Shown piece by piece: positions 48,137-59,269 of a stretch of 64,000 nt of DNA. The first letter of the stretch is position 1; each line of letters starts with the position of its first letter. Under the pieces are notes generated by a model, which worked only from the letters and a program-made list of their open reading frames with translations, was not told the origin of the DNA and made no database searches. Made by a program: the position numbers and the translations under genes. The DNA comes from Balanoglossus misakiensis (taxonomy: Eukaryota > Hemichordata): assembly GCA_040954595.2 (NCBI GenBank), contig CM082591.2, forward strand, positions 11,904,001 to 11,968,000, given 5' to 3'.

Positions 48137-51100
48137 AGCCACCAAACAGAAACTCTTTGAATGACAGAAACCTGTTCATGGAAAGTCTGTAAGACTTCAG
48201 TTTCTGATGTAAAAAAACAAAACAAAAACATATTGTTATGGAGTGAGCTGATCCCAAGGAAAGAAACCTGTTATTGTAGTTACATACCAGTAGTTCACAA
48301 ACATAAAATTCCAGAAGTTTACAAGAATTTTCTCACCAGTTTTCAAGTTTTTAAAATCAGCAATGCTGTTCTCCAGAAGTAATTGATAAAGCTTTCTATG
48401 ACAAGTGACATTTTAAGACAGCACAGGTGGTAAATCAATTTTGTAGGATAAATTTCAATTTTGTAGGACAAATTTCAATTTTGTAGGACAATCAAGTACT
48501 TTCCAGCAAATTTTACAAACTCAAGAAATTCCCATCGTCGTAAAACCACGACCTGTTTACGGCAACTGCTACGCGCTACCGCCAACAGGCCGTGGTGGAT
48601 TTGGAAGGTTTTCGCGGATCCCAGCGTCAGTTCCAGCAGCCAGACAAAGGAACCAATCAGAGAGCCCGTCTCATAAAACTGCATAACTTATTTAAATGAC
48701 AGTGCAAAATGGCGGATTTAAAGCTGACAGCAGCCGAAGAGCTCGCGATAAAACGACTACTGATTGGCTAATTCCAATGTCGTTTCTCATGAATAATTCA
48801 TTAGTCTACGTCCTAAATTCCGGGGTTCCCTACTGTAATCTGCCAGAGCCCGTTTTTTGCGTAGCTCCGCGGAGCGGAAACACGGTCGGCTCTGGCTTGC
48901 GAGAATGGAAATTCCAAGAAATGTTGAAACCCTGAGATCAGGATTTGGGAAGTTACAGAATTTTCGTTTGCTATACAATGCAGTTTTAATTCTTTTGCAA
49001 AGGAAATGTAGGGCCCGCAGCAATAATTTTGATAAAATTTACCATGTGCCAAACCAGAGACTATGGTTACAATAATTGTATATAGTCAGTGCCATAAGGC
49101 AGTATGCTGTCCTAACAACGGACAAGATGGTGGCAACCATAGTCTCTGTCGGAGATCAGGAAAAGAGAACAAATAATGGGTGAAAAGACAGGACAAAACT
49201 AAAGTCTGATTATACGCTGTGCATAAAATATGGAAGGAAGCAAAGGCAGTCCACTATTTTGAATGTGTCAAATGCAAAATTTGCTGAACATTTGGATTGG
49301 ACGTAATGTTTGTACACACGATATTGCACCCATTCTAAAATTGTTGGATCAACTTTTATTTTGTAATTTCTCAAAATACCGAATGATAGGATTTAAAGGC
49401 TGCATATCGTTTATTATGTACGTCTGTAAACTTGAGTGATTTTCTATCTCAGGAAGTTGGTAATCGGAAAATATGTCTGTCAACATTTGAATATTGGTCA
49501 GTTGACTCAAAATAAAAATATTGAGGTGATATGCACAGTGGTTTTCACGTTTTTGATGTGGACGGACGGACAGACATACATCCATACATAGATAGATACA
49601 GATGCAACCAATCCTATAAGGTCCCAATGGGACCTAAAAAGCCACAATGCTCAATTTGAGTCTTTGGCTTTCAACAGCTGTAAGCTGACATTTTTACCTG
49701 ACGTTGGATGACATCCAGGAGGAAGTCTGGTCCTCAGCTTCTGCACAGCAAATGACCGATCTTCAAGGTTTGGTTGAGATTCTTCAACTGTTCCATGACC
49801 TGTGAGGGCAGTCTTCTTGCAACACCACTGTGAGGAAGAAATCAAGGACAGGTATCAGACATTCCGGTTGCCACAATGGGGGTTTGAAAACCCAGTATAT
49901 TCCAGCTGTGTTCATGTGTTGGTACTTATTTTTAAAGTCTGTTTGAACCATTGCTTTCAAAACAGTCCCTGTGCATAAATGCTCTTTTGATGGTCCTAAG
50001 ACTGTCAATTTATCATACATGCAACGCCTGCATTTGCCACTGTGCTATTGTTCTAACGGTGAAGATATGAGCTTGTATTTTCACTGGTGAAAATACAGAA
50101 ACAGATTTTCACTGTGTGCCCAGAACTATTTTTGAGAATGTGCTGAATCAGTGGACTATCTCAACAGAGCGTCATGTAATATCAAAATCAGATGCAATTT
50201 TGTTGGGTTATAGATATGTGAGGCCACATTATTTCACAAGACTTGAAACTCGTAGATTAAAATCACATCATCGGCCCACTACTGCAGTACAGCGTTAAAA
50301 TTGTATAGCCAACGGATTGTACGCTTTTCAGTATGTTCAGATTGCGATCGCTCAAGAATTTCCAGCTGTAGTCCAAAAATCCACAGAATACAGAATTAGG
50401 TCTTATGATGTGCTAGGTTCCAATTTCTAGACGTGAAATCGTTTATCTGGGCGCATGTTGACTGAATAAAAAGTCAAACTTACTGTGGATCCATTCCTGT
50501 TAACTGAGCCAGCAACAAACTAGTGCTCTCATCAATATGCATATGAGTGGAGGCTGCTGCCAAATGACTTTCAAACTCCAAGATATCTTGTTTCTCCATT
50601 TTGGCAAGCTAAATCAATAAAGGGATAAATGCAAATGATATGACAAGTGAAGTCTTGTCTGTATACAGACAGGGACACGTCTACATGTATTTATACTGAA
50701 TTCTAAGTCAAGTTCTTTGAGTACAATCCCTGACACCCTCAAAGTTCCACATACATAATAAGGCACTCACTTTGTCATACACATTTCCATCATACACTTC
50801 AACATCGGATACTCCTCCCATGCTTTGTGGCCTGAAAGAGAGAAATCAAATCATTTCTGTGATTTTGAAAACAAGATGTGACACTATCTACAGAATGATG
50901 TCTTAGCAATGAACATTGAATTTGATTGAATGTGAGTCCATAGTTGAAACTTACCAATGTTTGCCGGGTTAAATGCTGAAACAACAAGTAAAAGCAACCA
51001 GCCCTTCCAGTACAGGTTGGAAATCGCCAGCTGTGGTGGTTGGTATCTGTTGATATCAAAATATCAAATACTCTTGTATTAAAGTAAAGACAGAAAGACC

Positions 51101-51970
51101 GGGGATTCGGATTAACGTGTGTTTGTATAGTTGTTTATTTGGGAGTGGTCGTCGTGCATAATGACTGTGTAATTGATCTCATGTACATAGAAAATAATTG
51201 AACACTTTACACCTCTATGCGATTGACAGCTGTTTGAATGGCGTGGTTATTGTTTCCCAGGGACGCTTCTGAAAAGCACTGAAACCAGATTTCTCCCAAA
51301 ATCATCGTTGTTTCAAAAGCTCGTGTATTTTTCGTCGATAACTTTATGCTGTGTGTGTTTATAAAGCCAACTTCTGTCGTTGTGTGGTGTAATTCTTTAT
51401 GCTTGGACCTGTTTGGGCCGATTTTCATAGAGCCAAGATCGTTGGTGTTGTCTGTTGTCAGTCAAATGGCATTAAGGTTCGCCACTGATTTGGGGGGTCT
51501 TTTATACCCCTCACCGGGGTTTAAAGGGCGACAATCATCTAATGCACATGTGCCGAACCAGAGACTCTGATTACAAAAAATGTACACAGTCAATGCCACA
51601 AGGCAGTGTGCTGTCCTAACAACAGACAAGATGGCGGCGACATATTCTATGTCAGAGATCGGGAAAAGACAGCAAATTGGGTGAAAAGAAGGGACAAAAC
51701 TTAAGTCTACTTGTACGGTGTGCATGAATTATGGAAGGAAGCGAAGGCAGTCCACATTTTGAATGCAAAATTTGAAGAACATATGGATTGGATGCAATGT
51801 TTGTATATACGAAATTAGGCACATGTGCATAAGACAATCCTCGGCCTTTGAAACTTCACCAACGTACAACCAAACCATGTTTTCCAAGTGCTTTGAACTC
51901 AAACTTGAATTGTTACCTGCGTACGTAGTCGCTGGTGTTGACTTTAAACATTGTTGGTACTATGGTGTGC
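48137..51970 (-). pseudogene. INTS1: Unit B3: INTS1 exons P1-P6 with 375-bp insertion
   Basis: Exons: P2 50955-51046, P3 50771-50831, P4 50484-50608, P5 49698-49827 and P6 48337-48395; P1 at 51917-52020. It is identical in layout to B2 except for the insertion at 48533-48907. It shares with B4 the change ATATGTCTGTC (near 49470), which separates these two from B1 and B2. Confidence 0.88.
48533..48907. mobile_element. 375-bp insertion with 8-bp target duplication
   Basis: GAAATTCC flanks both ends (48525-48532 and 48908-48915) and occurs once at the empty site in B1, B2 and B4. The ends CATCGTCGT and, inverted, CATTCTCGC agree at 6 of 9 positions. An 8-bp duplication is typical of hAT transposons, but the ends lack the usual hAT sequence, so the class is uncertain. 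It is more GC-rich than its surroundings and includes CTCCGCGGAG. No open frame of a known transposase is present. Confidence 0.8.
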
Positions 51971-54900
51971 AGCCACCAAACAGAAACTCTTTGAATGACA
52001 GAAACCTGTTCATGGAAAGTCTGTAAGACTTCAGTTTCTGATGTAAAAAAACAAAACAAAAACATATTGTTATGGAGTGAGCTGATCCCAAGGAAAGAAA
52101 CCTGTTATTGTAGTTACATACCAGTAGTTCACAAACATAAAATTCCAGAAGTTTACAAGAATTTTCTCACCAGTTTTCAAGTTTTTAAAATCAGCAATGC
52201 TGTTCTCCAGAAGTAATTGATAAAGCTTTCTATGACAAGTGACATTTTAAGACAGCACAGGTGGTAAATCAATTTTGTAGGATAAATTTCAATTTTGTAG
52301 GACAAATTTCAATTTTGTAGGACAATCAAGTACTTTCCAGCAAATTTTACAAACTCAAGAAATTCCAAGAAATGTTGAAACCCTGAGATCAGGATTTGGG
52401 AAGTTACAGAATTTTCGTTTGCTATACAATGCAGTTTTAATTCTTTTGCAAAGGAAATGTAGGGCCCGCAGCAATAATTTTGATAAAATTTACCATGTGC
52501 CAAACCAGAGACTATGGTTACAATAATTGTATATAGTCAGTGCCATAAGGCAGTATGCTGTCCTAACAACGGACAAGATGGTGGCAACCATAGTCTCTGT
52601 CGGAGATCAGGAAAAGAGAACAAATAATGGGTGAAAAGACAGGACAAAACTAAAGTCTGATTATACGCTGTGCATAAAATATGGAAGGAAGCAAAGGCAG
52701 TCCACTATTTTGAATGTGTCAAATGCAAAATTTGCTGAACATTTGGATTGGACGTAATGTTTGTACACACGATATTGCACCCATTCTAAAATTGTTGGAT
52801 CAACTTTTATTTTGTAATTTCTCAAAATACCGAATGATAGGATTTAAAGGCTGCATATCGTTTATTATGTACGTCTGTAAACTTGAGTGATTTTCTATCT
52901 CAGGAAGTTGGTAATCGGAAAATATGTCTGTCAACATTTGAATATTGGTCAGTTGACTCAAAATAAAAATATTGAGGTGATATGCACAGTGGTTTTCACG
53001 TTTTTGATGTGGACGGACGGACAGACATACATCCATACATAGATAGATACAGATGCAACCAATCCTATAAGGTCCCAATGGGACCTAAAAAGCCACAATG
53101 CTCAATTTGAGTCTTTGGCTTTCAACAGCTGTAAGCTGACATTTTTACCTGACGTTGGATGACATCCAGGAGGAAGTCTGGTCCTCAGCTTCTGCACAGC
53201 AAATGACCGATCTTCAAGGTTTGGTTGAGATTCTTCAACTGTTCCATGACCTGTGAGGGCAGTCTTCTTGCAACACCACTGTGAGGAAGAAATCAAGGAC
53301 AGGTATCAGACATTCCGGTTGCCACAATGGGGGTTTGAAAACCCAGTATATTCCAGCTGTGTTCATGTGTTGGTACTTATTTTTAAAGTCTGTTTGAACC
53401 ATTGCTTTCAAAACAGTCCCTGTGCATAAATGCTCTTTTGATGGTCCTAAGACTGTCAATTTATCATACATGCAACGCCTGCATTTGCCACTGTGCTATT
53501 GTTCTAACGGTGAAGATATGAGCTTGTATTTTCACTGGTGAAAATACAGAAACAGATTTTCACTGTGTGCCCAGAACTATTTTTGAGAATGTGCTGAATC
53601 AGTGGACTATCTCAACAGAGCGTCATGTAATATCAAAATCAGATGCAATTTTGTTGGGTTATAGATATGTGAGGCCACATTATTTCACAAGACTTGAAAC
53701 TCGTAGATTAAAATCACATCATCGGCCCACTACTGCAGTACAGCGTTACAGCCGAAATTATGAAAGGTCGCCGATTCAATATGTGATCTAGACGTCCTGT
53801 GTGCACTGAACACACGATGTGTTTATCTAACACAAACAACAGAACCTCTCATAAAAGAGATGCGGTATCATTAGACTAATTACAGATGGTAGTCTGGAAA
53901 CACGCTCCCCCTCAGAGAGAGTTGTTTACTTGGGTACACTCTCAACATAAAGCGTATACACTTTGAGATTAAACTTTGACATCCGTGTTACAAGAGAATA
54001 AAGTTTCAAATACCAAGTAAACAACTCTCTCTGAGGGGGAGCGTGTTTCCAGACTACCATCTGTAATTAGTCTAATGATACCGCATCTCTTTTATGAGAG
54101 GTTCTGTTGTTTGTGTTAGATAAACACATCGTGTGTTCAGTGCACACAGGACGTCTAGATCACATATTGAATCGGCGACCTTTCATAATTTCGGCTGTAA
54201 AATTGTATAGCCAACGGATTGTACGCTTTTCAGTATGTTCAGATTGCGATCGCTCAAGAATTTCCAGCTGTAGTCCAAAAATCCACAGAATACAGAATTA
54301 GGTCTTATGATGTGCTAGGTTCCAATTTCTAGACGTGAAATCGTTTATCTGGGCGCATGTTGACTGAATAAAAAGTCAAACTTACTGTGGATCCATTCCT
54401 GTTAACTGAGCCAGCAACAAACTAGTGCTCTCATCAATATGCATATGAGTGGAGGCTGCTGCCAAATGACTTTCAAACTCCAAGATATCTTGTTTCTCCA
54501 TTTTGGCAAGCTAAATCAATAAAGGGATAAATGCAAATGATATGACAAGTAAAGTCTTGTCTGTATACAGACAGGGACACGTCTACATGTATTTATACTG
54601 AATTCTAAGTCAAGTTCTTTGAGTACAATCCCTGACACCCTCAAAGTTCCATATACATAATAAGGCACTCACTTTGTCATACACATTTCCATCATACACT
54701 TCAACATCGGATACTCCTCCCATGCTTTGTGGCCTGAAAGAGAGAAATCAAATCATTTCTGTGATTTTGAAAACAAGATGTGACACTATCTACAGAATGA
54801 TGTCTTAGCAATGAACATTGAATTTGATTGAATGTGAGTCCATAGTTGAAACTTACCAATGTTTGCCGGGTTAAATGCTGAAACAACAAGTAAAAGCAAC

Positions 54901-55851
54901 CAGCCCTTCCAGTACAGGTTGGAAATCGCCAGCTGTGGTGGTTGGTATCTGTTGATATCAAAATATCAAATACTCTTGTATTAAAGTAAAGACAGAAAGA
55001 CCGGGGATTCGGATTAACGTGTGTTTGTATAGTTGTTTATTTGGGAGTGGTCGTCGTGCATAATGACTGTGTAATTGATCTCATGTACATAGAAAATAAT
55101 TGAACACTTTACACCTCTATGCGATTGACAGCTGTTTGAATGGCGTGGTTATTGTTTCCCAGGGACGCTTCTGAAAAGCACTGAAACCAGATTTCTCCCA
55201 AAATCATCGTTGTTTCAAAAGCTCGTGTATTTTTCGTCGATAACTTTATGCTGTGTGTGTTTATAAAGCCAACTTCTGTCGTTGTGTGGTGTAATTCTTT
55301 ATGCTTGGACCTGTTTGGGCCGATTTTCATAGAGCCAAGATCGTTGGTGTTGTCTGTTGTCAGTCAAATGGCATTAAGGTTCGCCACTGATTTGGGGGGT
55401 CTTTTATACCCCTCACCGGGGTTTAAAGGGCGACAATCATCTAATGCACATGTGCCGAACCAGAGACTCTGATTACAAAAAATGTACACAGTCAATGCCA
55501 CAAGGCAGTGTGCTGTCCTAACAACAGACAAGATGGCGGCGACATATTCTATGTCAGAGATCGGGAAAAGACAGCAAATTGGGTGAAAAGAAGGGACAAA
55601 ACTTAAGTCTACTTGTACGGTGTGCATGAATTATGGAAGGAAGCGAAGGCAGTCCACATTTTGAATGCAAAATTTGAAGAACATATGGATTGGATGCAAT
55701 GTTTGTATACACGAAATTAGGCACATGTGCATAAGACAATCCACGGCCTTTGAAACTTCACCAACGTACAACCAAACCATGTTTTCCAAGTGCTTTGAAC
55801 TCAAACTTGAATTGTTACCTGTGTACGTAGTCGCTGGTGTTGACTTTAAAC
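51971..55851 (-). pseudogene. INTS1: Unit B4: INTS1 exons P1-P6, interrupted by two elements
   Basis: Exons: P2 54857-54948, P3 54673-54733, P4 54386-54510, P5 53149-53278 and P6 52171-52229. The next P1 starts at 55819 and is broken at 55851. A foldback element sits between P5 and P4. The upper end is replaced by the THAP transposon, and the expected continuation (CATTGTTGGTACTATGG) does not reappear before 64000. Confidence 0.87.
53749..54197. mobile_element. 449-bp foldback MITE with 185-bp perfect inverted repeats
   Basis: The left arm 53749-53933 and right arm 54013-54197 are exact reverse complements as far as I can read them, around a 79-bp centre. Ends are CAGCCGAAATTATGAAAGG. TA flanks both sides (53747-53748 and 54198-54199), and B1-B3 have CAGCGTTAAAATTG at the empty site, so the duplication is TA. 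TA duplication with CAG ends fits a Tc1/mariner-like or ISL2EU-like non-autonomous element. Perfect arms and absence from sister units show a very recent insertion. Confidence 0.92.
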
Positions 55852-56133
55852 TCTAGCGCTGGCGCGACATTTGAGTGTATTGTTTACGTCGCAACCAACA
55901 CTTGCGACCGCCCATTCTTTTTACAATGGTTGTCAAATGCAGCGTTTTTGGACGTTCCCATCGAAAGGATAGGGAAACCCACTTGCAGTTTTATAGATTG
56001 CCTGCCATGATATCAAATCAAGGACCAGAATGTGAAAAGAGAGACGGCGCGAATGGTTAGCCAGGATCGGCCAAAACTTTGATCATAAGAACCTAGACAA
56101 CGTCCGGGTTTGTTCGAGTCATTTTTTTTAGTG
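55852..56133 (+). pseudogene. THAP-domain exon of a transposase, frameshifted
   Basis: From ATG at 55926 the frame reads MVVKCSVFGRSHRKDRETHL and QFYRLPAMISNQGPECEKR, then stops. A second frame continues RREWLARIGQNFDHKNLDNV and RVCSSHFF. Together these match the THAP zinc-finger fold (C...C...W...CxxHF), a DNA-binding domain shared with P-element and other transposases. Lesions: about 2 extra bases (AGAGAGAC near 56037), an 8-T run after CSSHF that shifts into TAG, and arginine where the second zinc cysteine is expected (FGRS for FGCS). The donor GTAAGT follows at 56134. I cannot place the element's left inverted repeat beyond the junction at about 55851. Confidence 0.75.
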
Positions 56134-56803
56134 GTAAGTTTTACTGGAAACTTTTGAAACCTTGTTATATCACACACCGAATAAATGTTTCACAACTTGG
56201 CATCAACAATATTTACGGATTTGCATTTGGCCGCGACAAAAACACGCGAATCTGCAGATAACACAACTGAACTTACACTGGCAGCGAGCTGTCGTCGTCG
56301 GCCGGCGGCGGTATCGATAAACCGTACCGGTGATGCTTAGAGTCAGATATACTTGTTGGTCACGGACATGCATTTCTGTCGACTGAAAAAAACTTTACTT
56401 TATGAATTTTTACGGCTGTTTGAGGAGTCGCACTCATTTGGTAAAGGTCTCACAGCACTCTTTCTATAAAAAATTCTGTAAGTGTTTTGTTTACATTCGC
56501 GGGGTCAAACCAGGTCAGTTTCAATGCTGGGTTCGACAACGCGTAGGAACAATGCAAATTTACGCTGAAAATGATTACACTAAATTTAGGCCCCTGCCTG
56601 GAAGTGTGATACCTCGTTTTGTATTTTTTTTTTTTAAAATGTGTTGCCATACCCATTATCCAGAAATATCAGGAAATGGAATCAAATGCGCCCCTAGCAT
56701 TAGCGGGTCAAAGGTCATGCCATGTGAAAGGAGAACAAGTGTTCTAGATTTCTCTCTCTCTCTCTCTCCCCATATCCATCTCTCTCAACCCCCTGTCCCT
56801 TAG
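56134..56803 (+). other. Intron of the THAP transposase gene
   Basis: It runs from donor GTAAGT to acceptor CCCTTAG and joins AGTG to GTAAAAAGGCAG, giving [15 protein letters not shown]. That is the usual continuation of a THAP domain in animal transposases. It includes a CT microsatellite at about 56751-56768. A 133-codon open frame inside it resembles nothing and is read as chance. Confidence 0.7.
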
Positions 56804-58053
56804 GTAAAAAGGCAGACTTGTACGATAGAAACAACCCAGATTGGGTTCCAACAGTTAATGTAGGGAAGAATACAGATAAGGCAGCTGAGGCTTTAGGCAG
56901 ATACGATAGATTACAGACAAGAAAGAGGAAATTGGAGCAGAAAGAATATGAGCTAGAGGAAGCACAGAAACCCCCCAAACCCCAAAGTGACCCGAACAAA
57001 TGTAGCCGTGAAACGCAAACTGATCTCACTGGGTATATGTTGGACTGTATGACCAGTGAGCTGCAGGATTTGAGATCAGACAATCTTATATTGAAACAGA
57101 AACTGTCAGAACATGAAAGTCGATTTTCGGAGGCATATTTTGAAGGCGACGATGAGAAAGCGAAGTTTTTGACTGGGATATCTTCTTTTACTGTTTTAAT
57201 TACATTATACAATTATATTGCACACTACTTGCCCCCTCGCACATCTCTCGACAAATTTCGAATGTTCATTATGACACTAATGAGGTTACGCTTTAATTTA
57301 CCAATTCAGTTCTTGTCTTATGAGTTTTCCGTTTCGTTATCTTCAGTTTCTAGAATTGTTAATATTGTAATTGATGTCATGTATGTAAGAATGAAACCGT
57401 TTGTCTTTTGGCCAGATCGATTTAGTTTGCAGAAAACAATGCCCATGAAGTTTTGTAAACATTTTGGTAAAAAATGCATTGTGATAATCGATTGTTTTGA
57501 AATATTCATAGAAAGGTCATCAAATTTAAAAGCTCGGGCAGAAACATGGTCTTCTTATAAACACCACAACACAATTAAGTTTCTCATTGGAATCACTCCT
57601 CAAGGTACTGTCTCATTTATATCCAGGGCTTGGGGTGGGCGGGCTAGTGACAAACATATTACAGAAAACAGTGGGATTCTAGATAATTTATTACCAGGGG
57701 ATTTAATACTTGCTGACAGAGGGTTTAATATTGAGGAGAGTGTGGGTTGCTTGTGTGCTCAAATGAAAATTCCTAGTTTTACAAAAGGTAAAAGTCAATT
57801 GTCTGCTGTAGATGTAGAAACAACAAGAAGAATTGCCAATGTTAGAATACATGTTGAAAGGGTTATTGGGATGGCAAGACAAAAGTATAATATTATGGGT
57901 GGGACACTTCCTATTAATTTGTTTCTTTCCAAAGATGATGAGGGCAACACAATGATCGACAAAATTGTTCATGTCTGCTGTTCACTGATAAACCTGGTTG
58001 TGGTTGCATGTATTTATAGAAAAATGTATACTAGGTATGTGCAGAAAAATTAA
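56804..58053 (+). CDS. DDE transposase exon (THAP-linked, DDE_Tnp_4 type)
   Basis: This is the main coding exon of a cut-and-paste transposase, open for about 415 codons to TAA at 58053. Numbering from LYDRNNPDW: lysine/glutamate-rich coiled coil about 28-50, a second heptad stretch about 78-100, a helix-turn-helix about 140-185 ([17 protein letters not shown]), then the catalytic domain with VIIDCFEI (D225), ILADRGFN (D300) and IHVERVIG (E347). The arrangement is known from DDE_Tnp_4 proteins of the Harbinger/ISL2EU group, which cut and rejoin DNA in the nucleus. The triad is complete and no lesion is seen here, in contrast to the THAP exon. No YqaJ-type nuclease, the usual ISL2EU partner, is found in the window. 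Confidence 0.88.
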
Positions 58054-59269
58054 ACTGAGCTGTAATATTAATGTATATACACATAAGAGTCATCAGAAAC
58101 CAATGATAAGGTAATCTAATAAATAATTTCTTCACAAACAATAAGCATAGTGACATTTGTAAATCATGGCTGACTAAAACATATTCTAAAAAATAACAAA
58201 GTCAGTCTGTAGTTGAATTAAATGAACAGGTGTCCATTTCATTGTAATTGCTTGTTTGAAGATAAATTCATTCACAGAATATTCTCTCTGATGTCAATAA
58301 ATACAGATTTTAGAAATATTGATCAATAAATAAGTTAAGTATTATAAATAGTGTAGTGACAATTTTATATATCATTATATGATTAATAAATTATTGACAA
58401 ATGATTAATTGAAATTGTTAATCTATATTCCCCTTTTTATGCACACAGTATTTCATACTTTTGATTGGCTAAGACTGAATCATATGGTATAGGGAAAAAA
58501 ACAAATTACATGGTTGACAGAGTCTACATATTGCTCATTGTGAGGGAATATATAGACAGTAAACACACACTAATTGCAACAGCACAATATCAGTTTTCCA
58601 AAATTCTATGAGTACGAAGTACTAGTACAGTTCTCATGAGACAATGTTATGACCCTGGACAAGACACTACATGGCCATAATAAAATAACACATGATGCAC
58701 GATTTGTAGCCTGCCCCATGCAGAAGTTATTTTCACTCATGATGTGGAGTATTCTGTTGTACTTTCATTTGCTGTGCACATGAAAGTACTGCTACAGAAT
58801 ACACCACATTACAAAAATAAACAAATCTGCAGTGACAAGATTCTATGTTGGTTTGCGTGTTGATGTCCTTGTGAAAAATTTACCCACAAATTCTGGCAAG
58901 ATGGCACTAACAAAGAAGTACTTTGTACGTTCACAAATCATTCCAGGTCTTAATGGTCAAGATTAGTTAAAAATATAACCCAAAATTTAAGCCTCCAGGG
59001 GAAATTTGGGCTCACAGAGGTTATTACTGAACATTTTGTAGAATTTCTCAAAATAAAAATCATCATCTGACGGAATGTTTACATATCACAGAAATACCCT
59101 GAAATATACACTGAGTATAGTCCATGGGCCAGAGACCGAAACCCTCCCCCCCCTGAGGATTTTTGCAGACATATATTTTTGGAAAGCCTATTTATCCAGC
59201 TGTCAGAATCAGGTTGTTTGCACTCATATTAATGGTGGGTGTGGCCGTGAGGAGCGGTTGTCATGGTAA
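58054..59269. other. Non-coding stretch downstream of the transposase
   Basis: About 1.2 kb without a recognisable gene. It holds an AATAAA at 58118-58123 that could serve the transposase and an imperfect hairpin at 58742-58809. I could not find an inverted copy of the sequence at 55851, so the right end of the transposon is undefined. Confidence 0.5.
58742..58809. repeat. Short inverted repeat (hairpin)
   Basis: ATGTGGAGTATTCTGT followed by GTACTTTCAT pairs with ATGAAAGTAC and ACAGAATACACCACAT around a centre of about 11 bases (TTGCTGTGCAC). There is one mismatch and a small bulge. It could be a terminal or internal part of the transposon, or a separate small element. Confidence 0.7.

Larger units (their letters stand above)
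41256..55851 (-). repeat. INTS1: Tandem array B: four units of an upstream INTS1 exon block
   Basis: The landmark AGTCTGTAAGACTTCAG recurs at 41303, 44733, 48184 and 52018, giving periods of 3430, 3451 and 3834; the fourth unit is cut by a transposon at 55851. Units are B1 41256-44685, B2 44686-48136, B3 48137-51970 and B4 51971-55851. Length differences come from a 20-bp repeat gain, a 375-bp insertion in B3 and a 449-bp insertion in B4. Each unit carries six minus-strand INTS1 exons (P1-P6) that lie upstream of the array A exons in the protein. Several exons expected between them are missing. Confidence 0.93.

Noticed and set aside
1-55851. CRISPR, satellite or rDNA array
   Set aside because: Units are kilobases long, carry spliced exons and have no spacer/repeat pattern or rRNA sequence.
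56402-56803. Plus-strand 133-codon open frame
   Set aside because: It lies in the transposase intron, ends in a CT microsatellite and resembles no protein.
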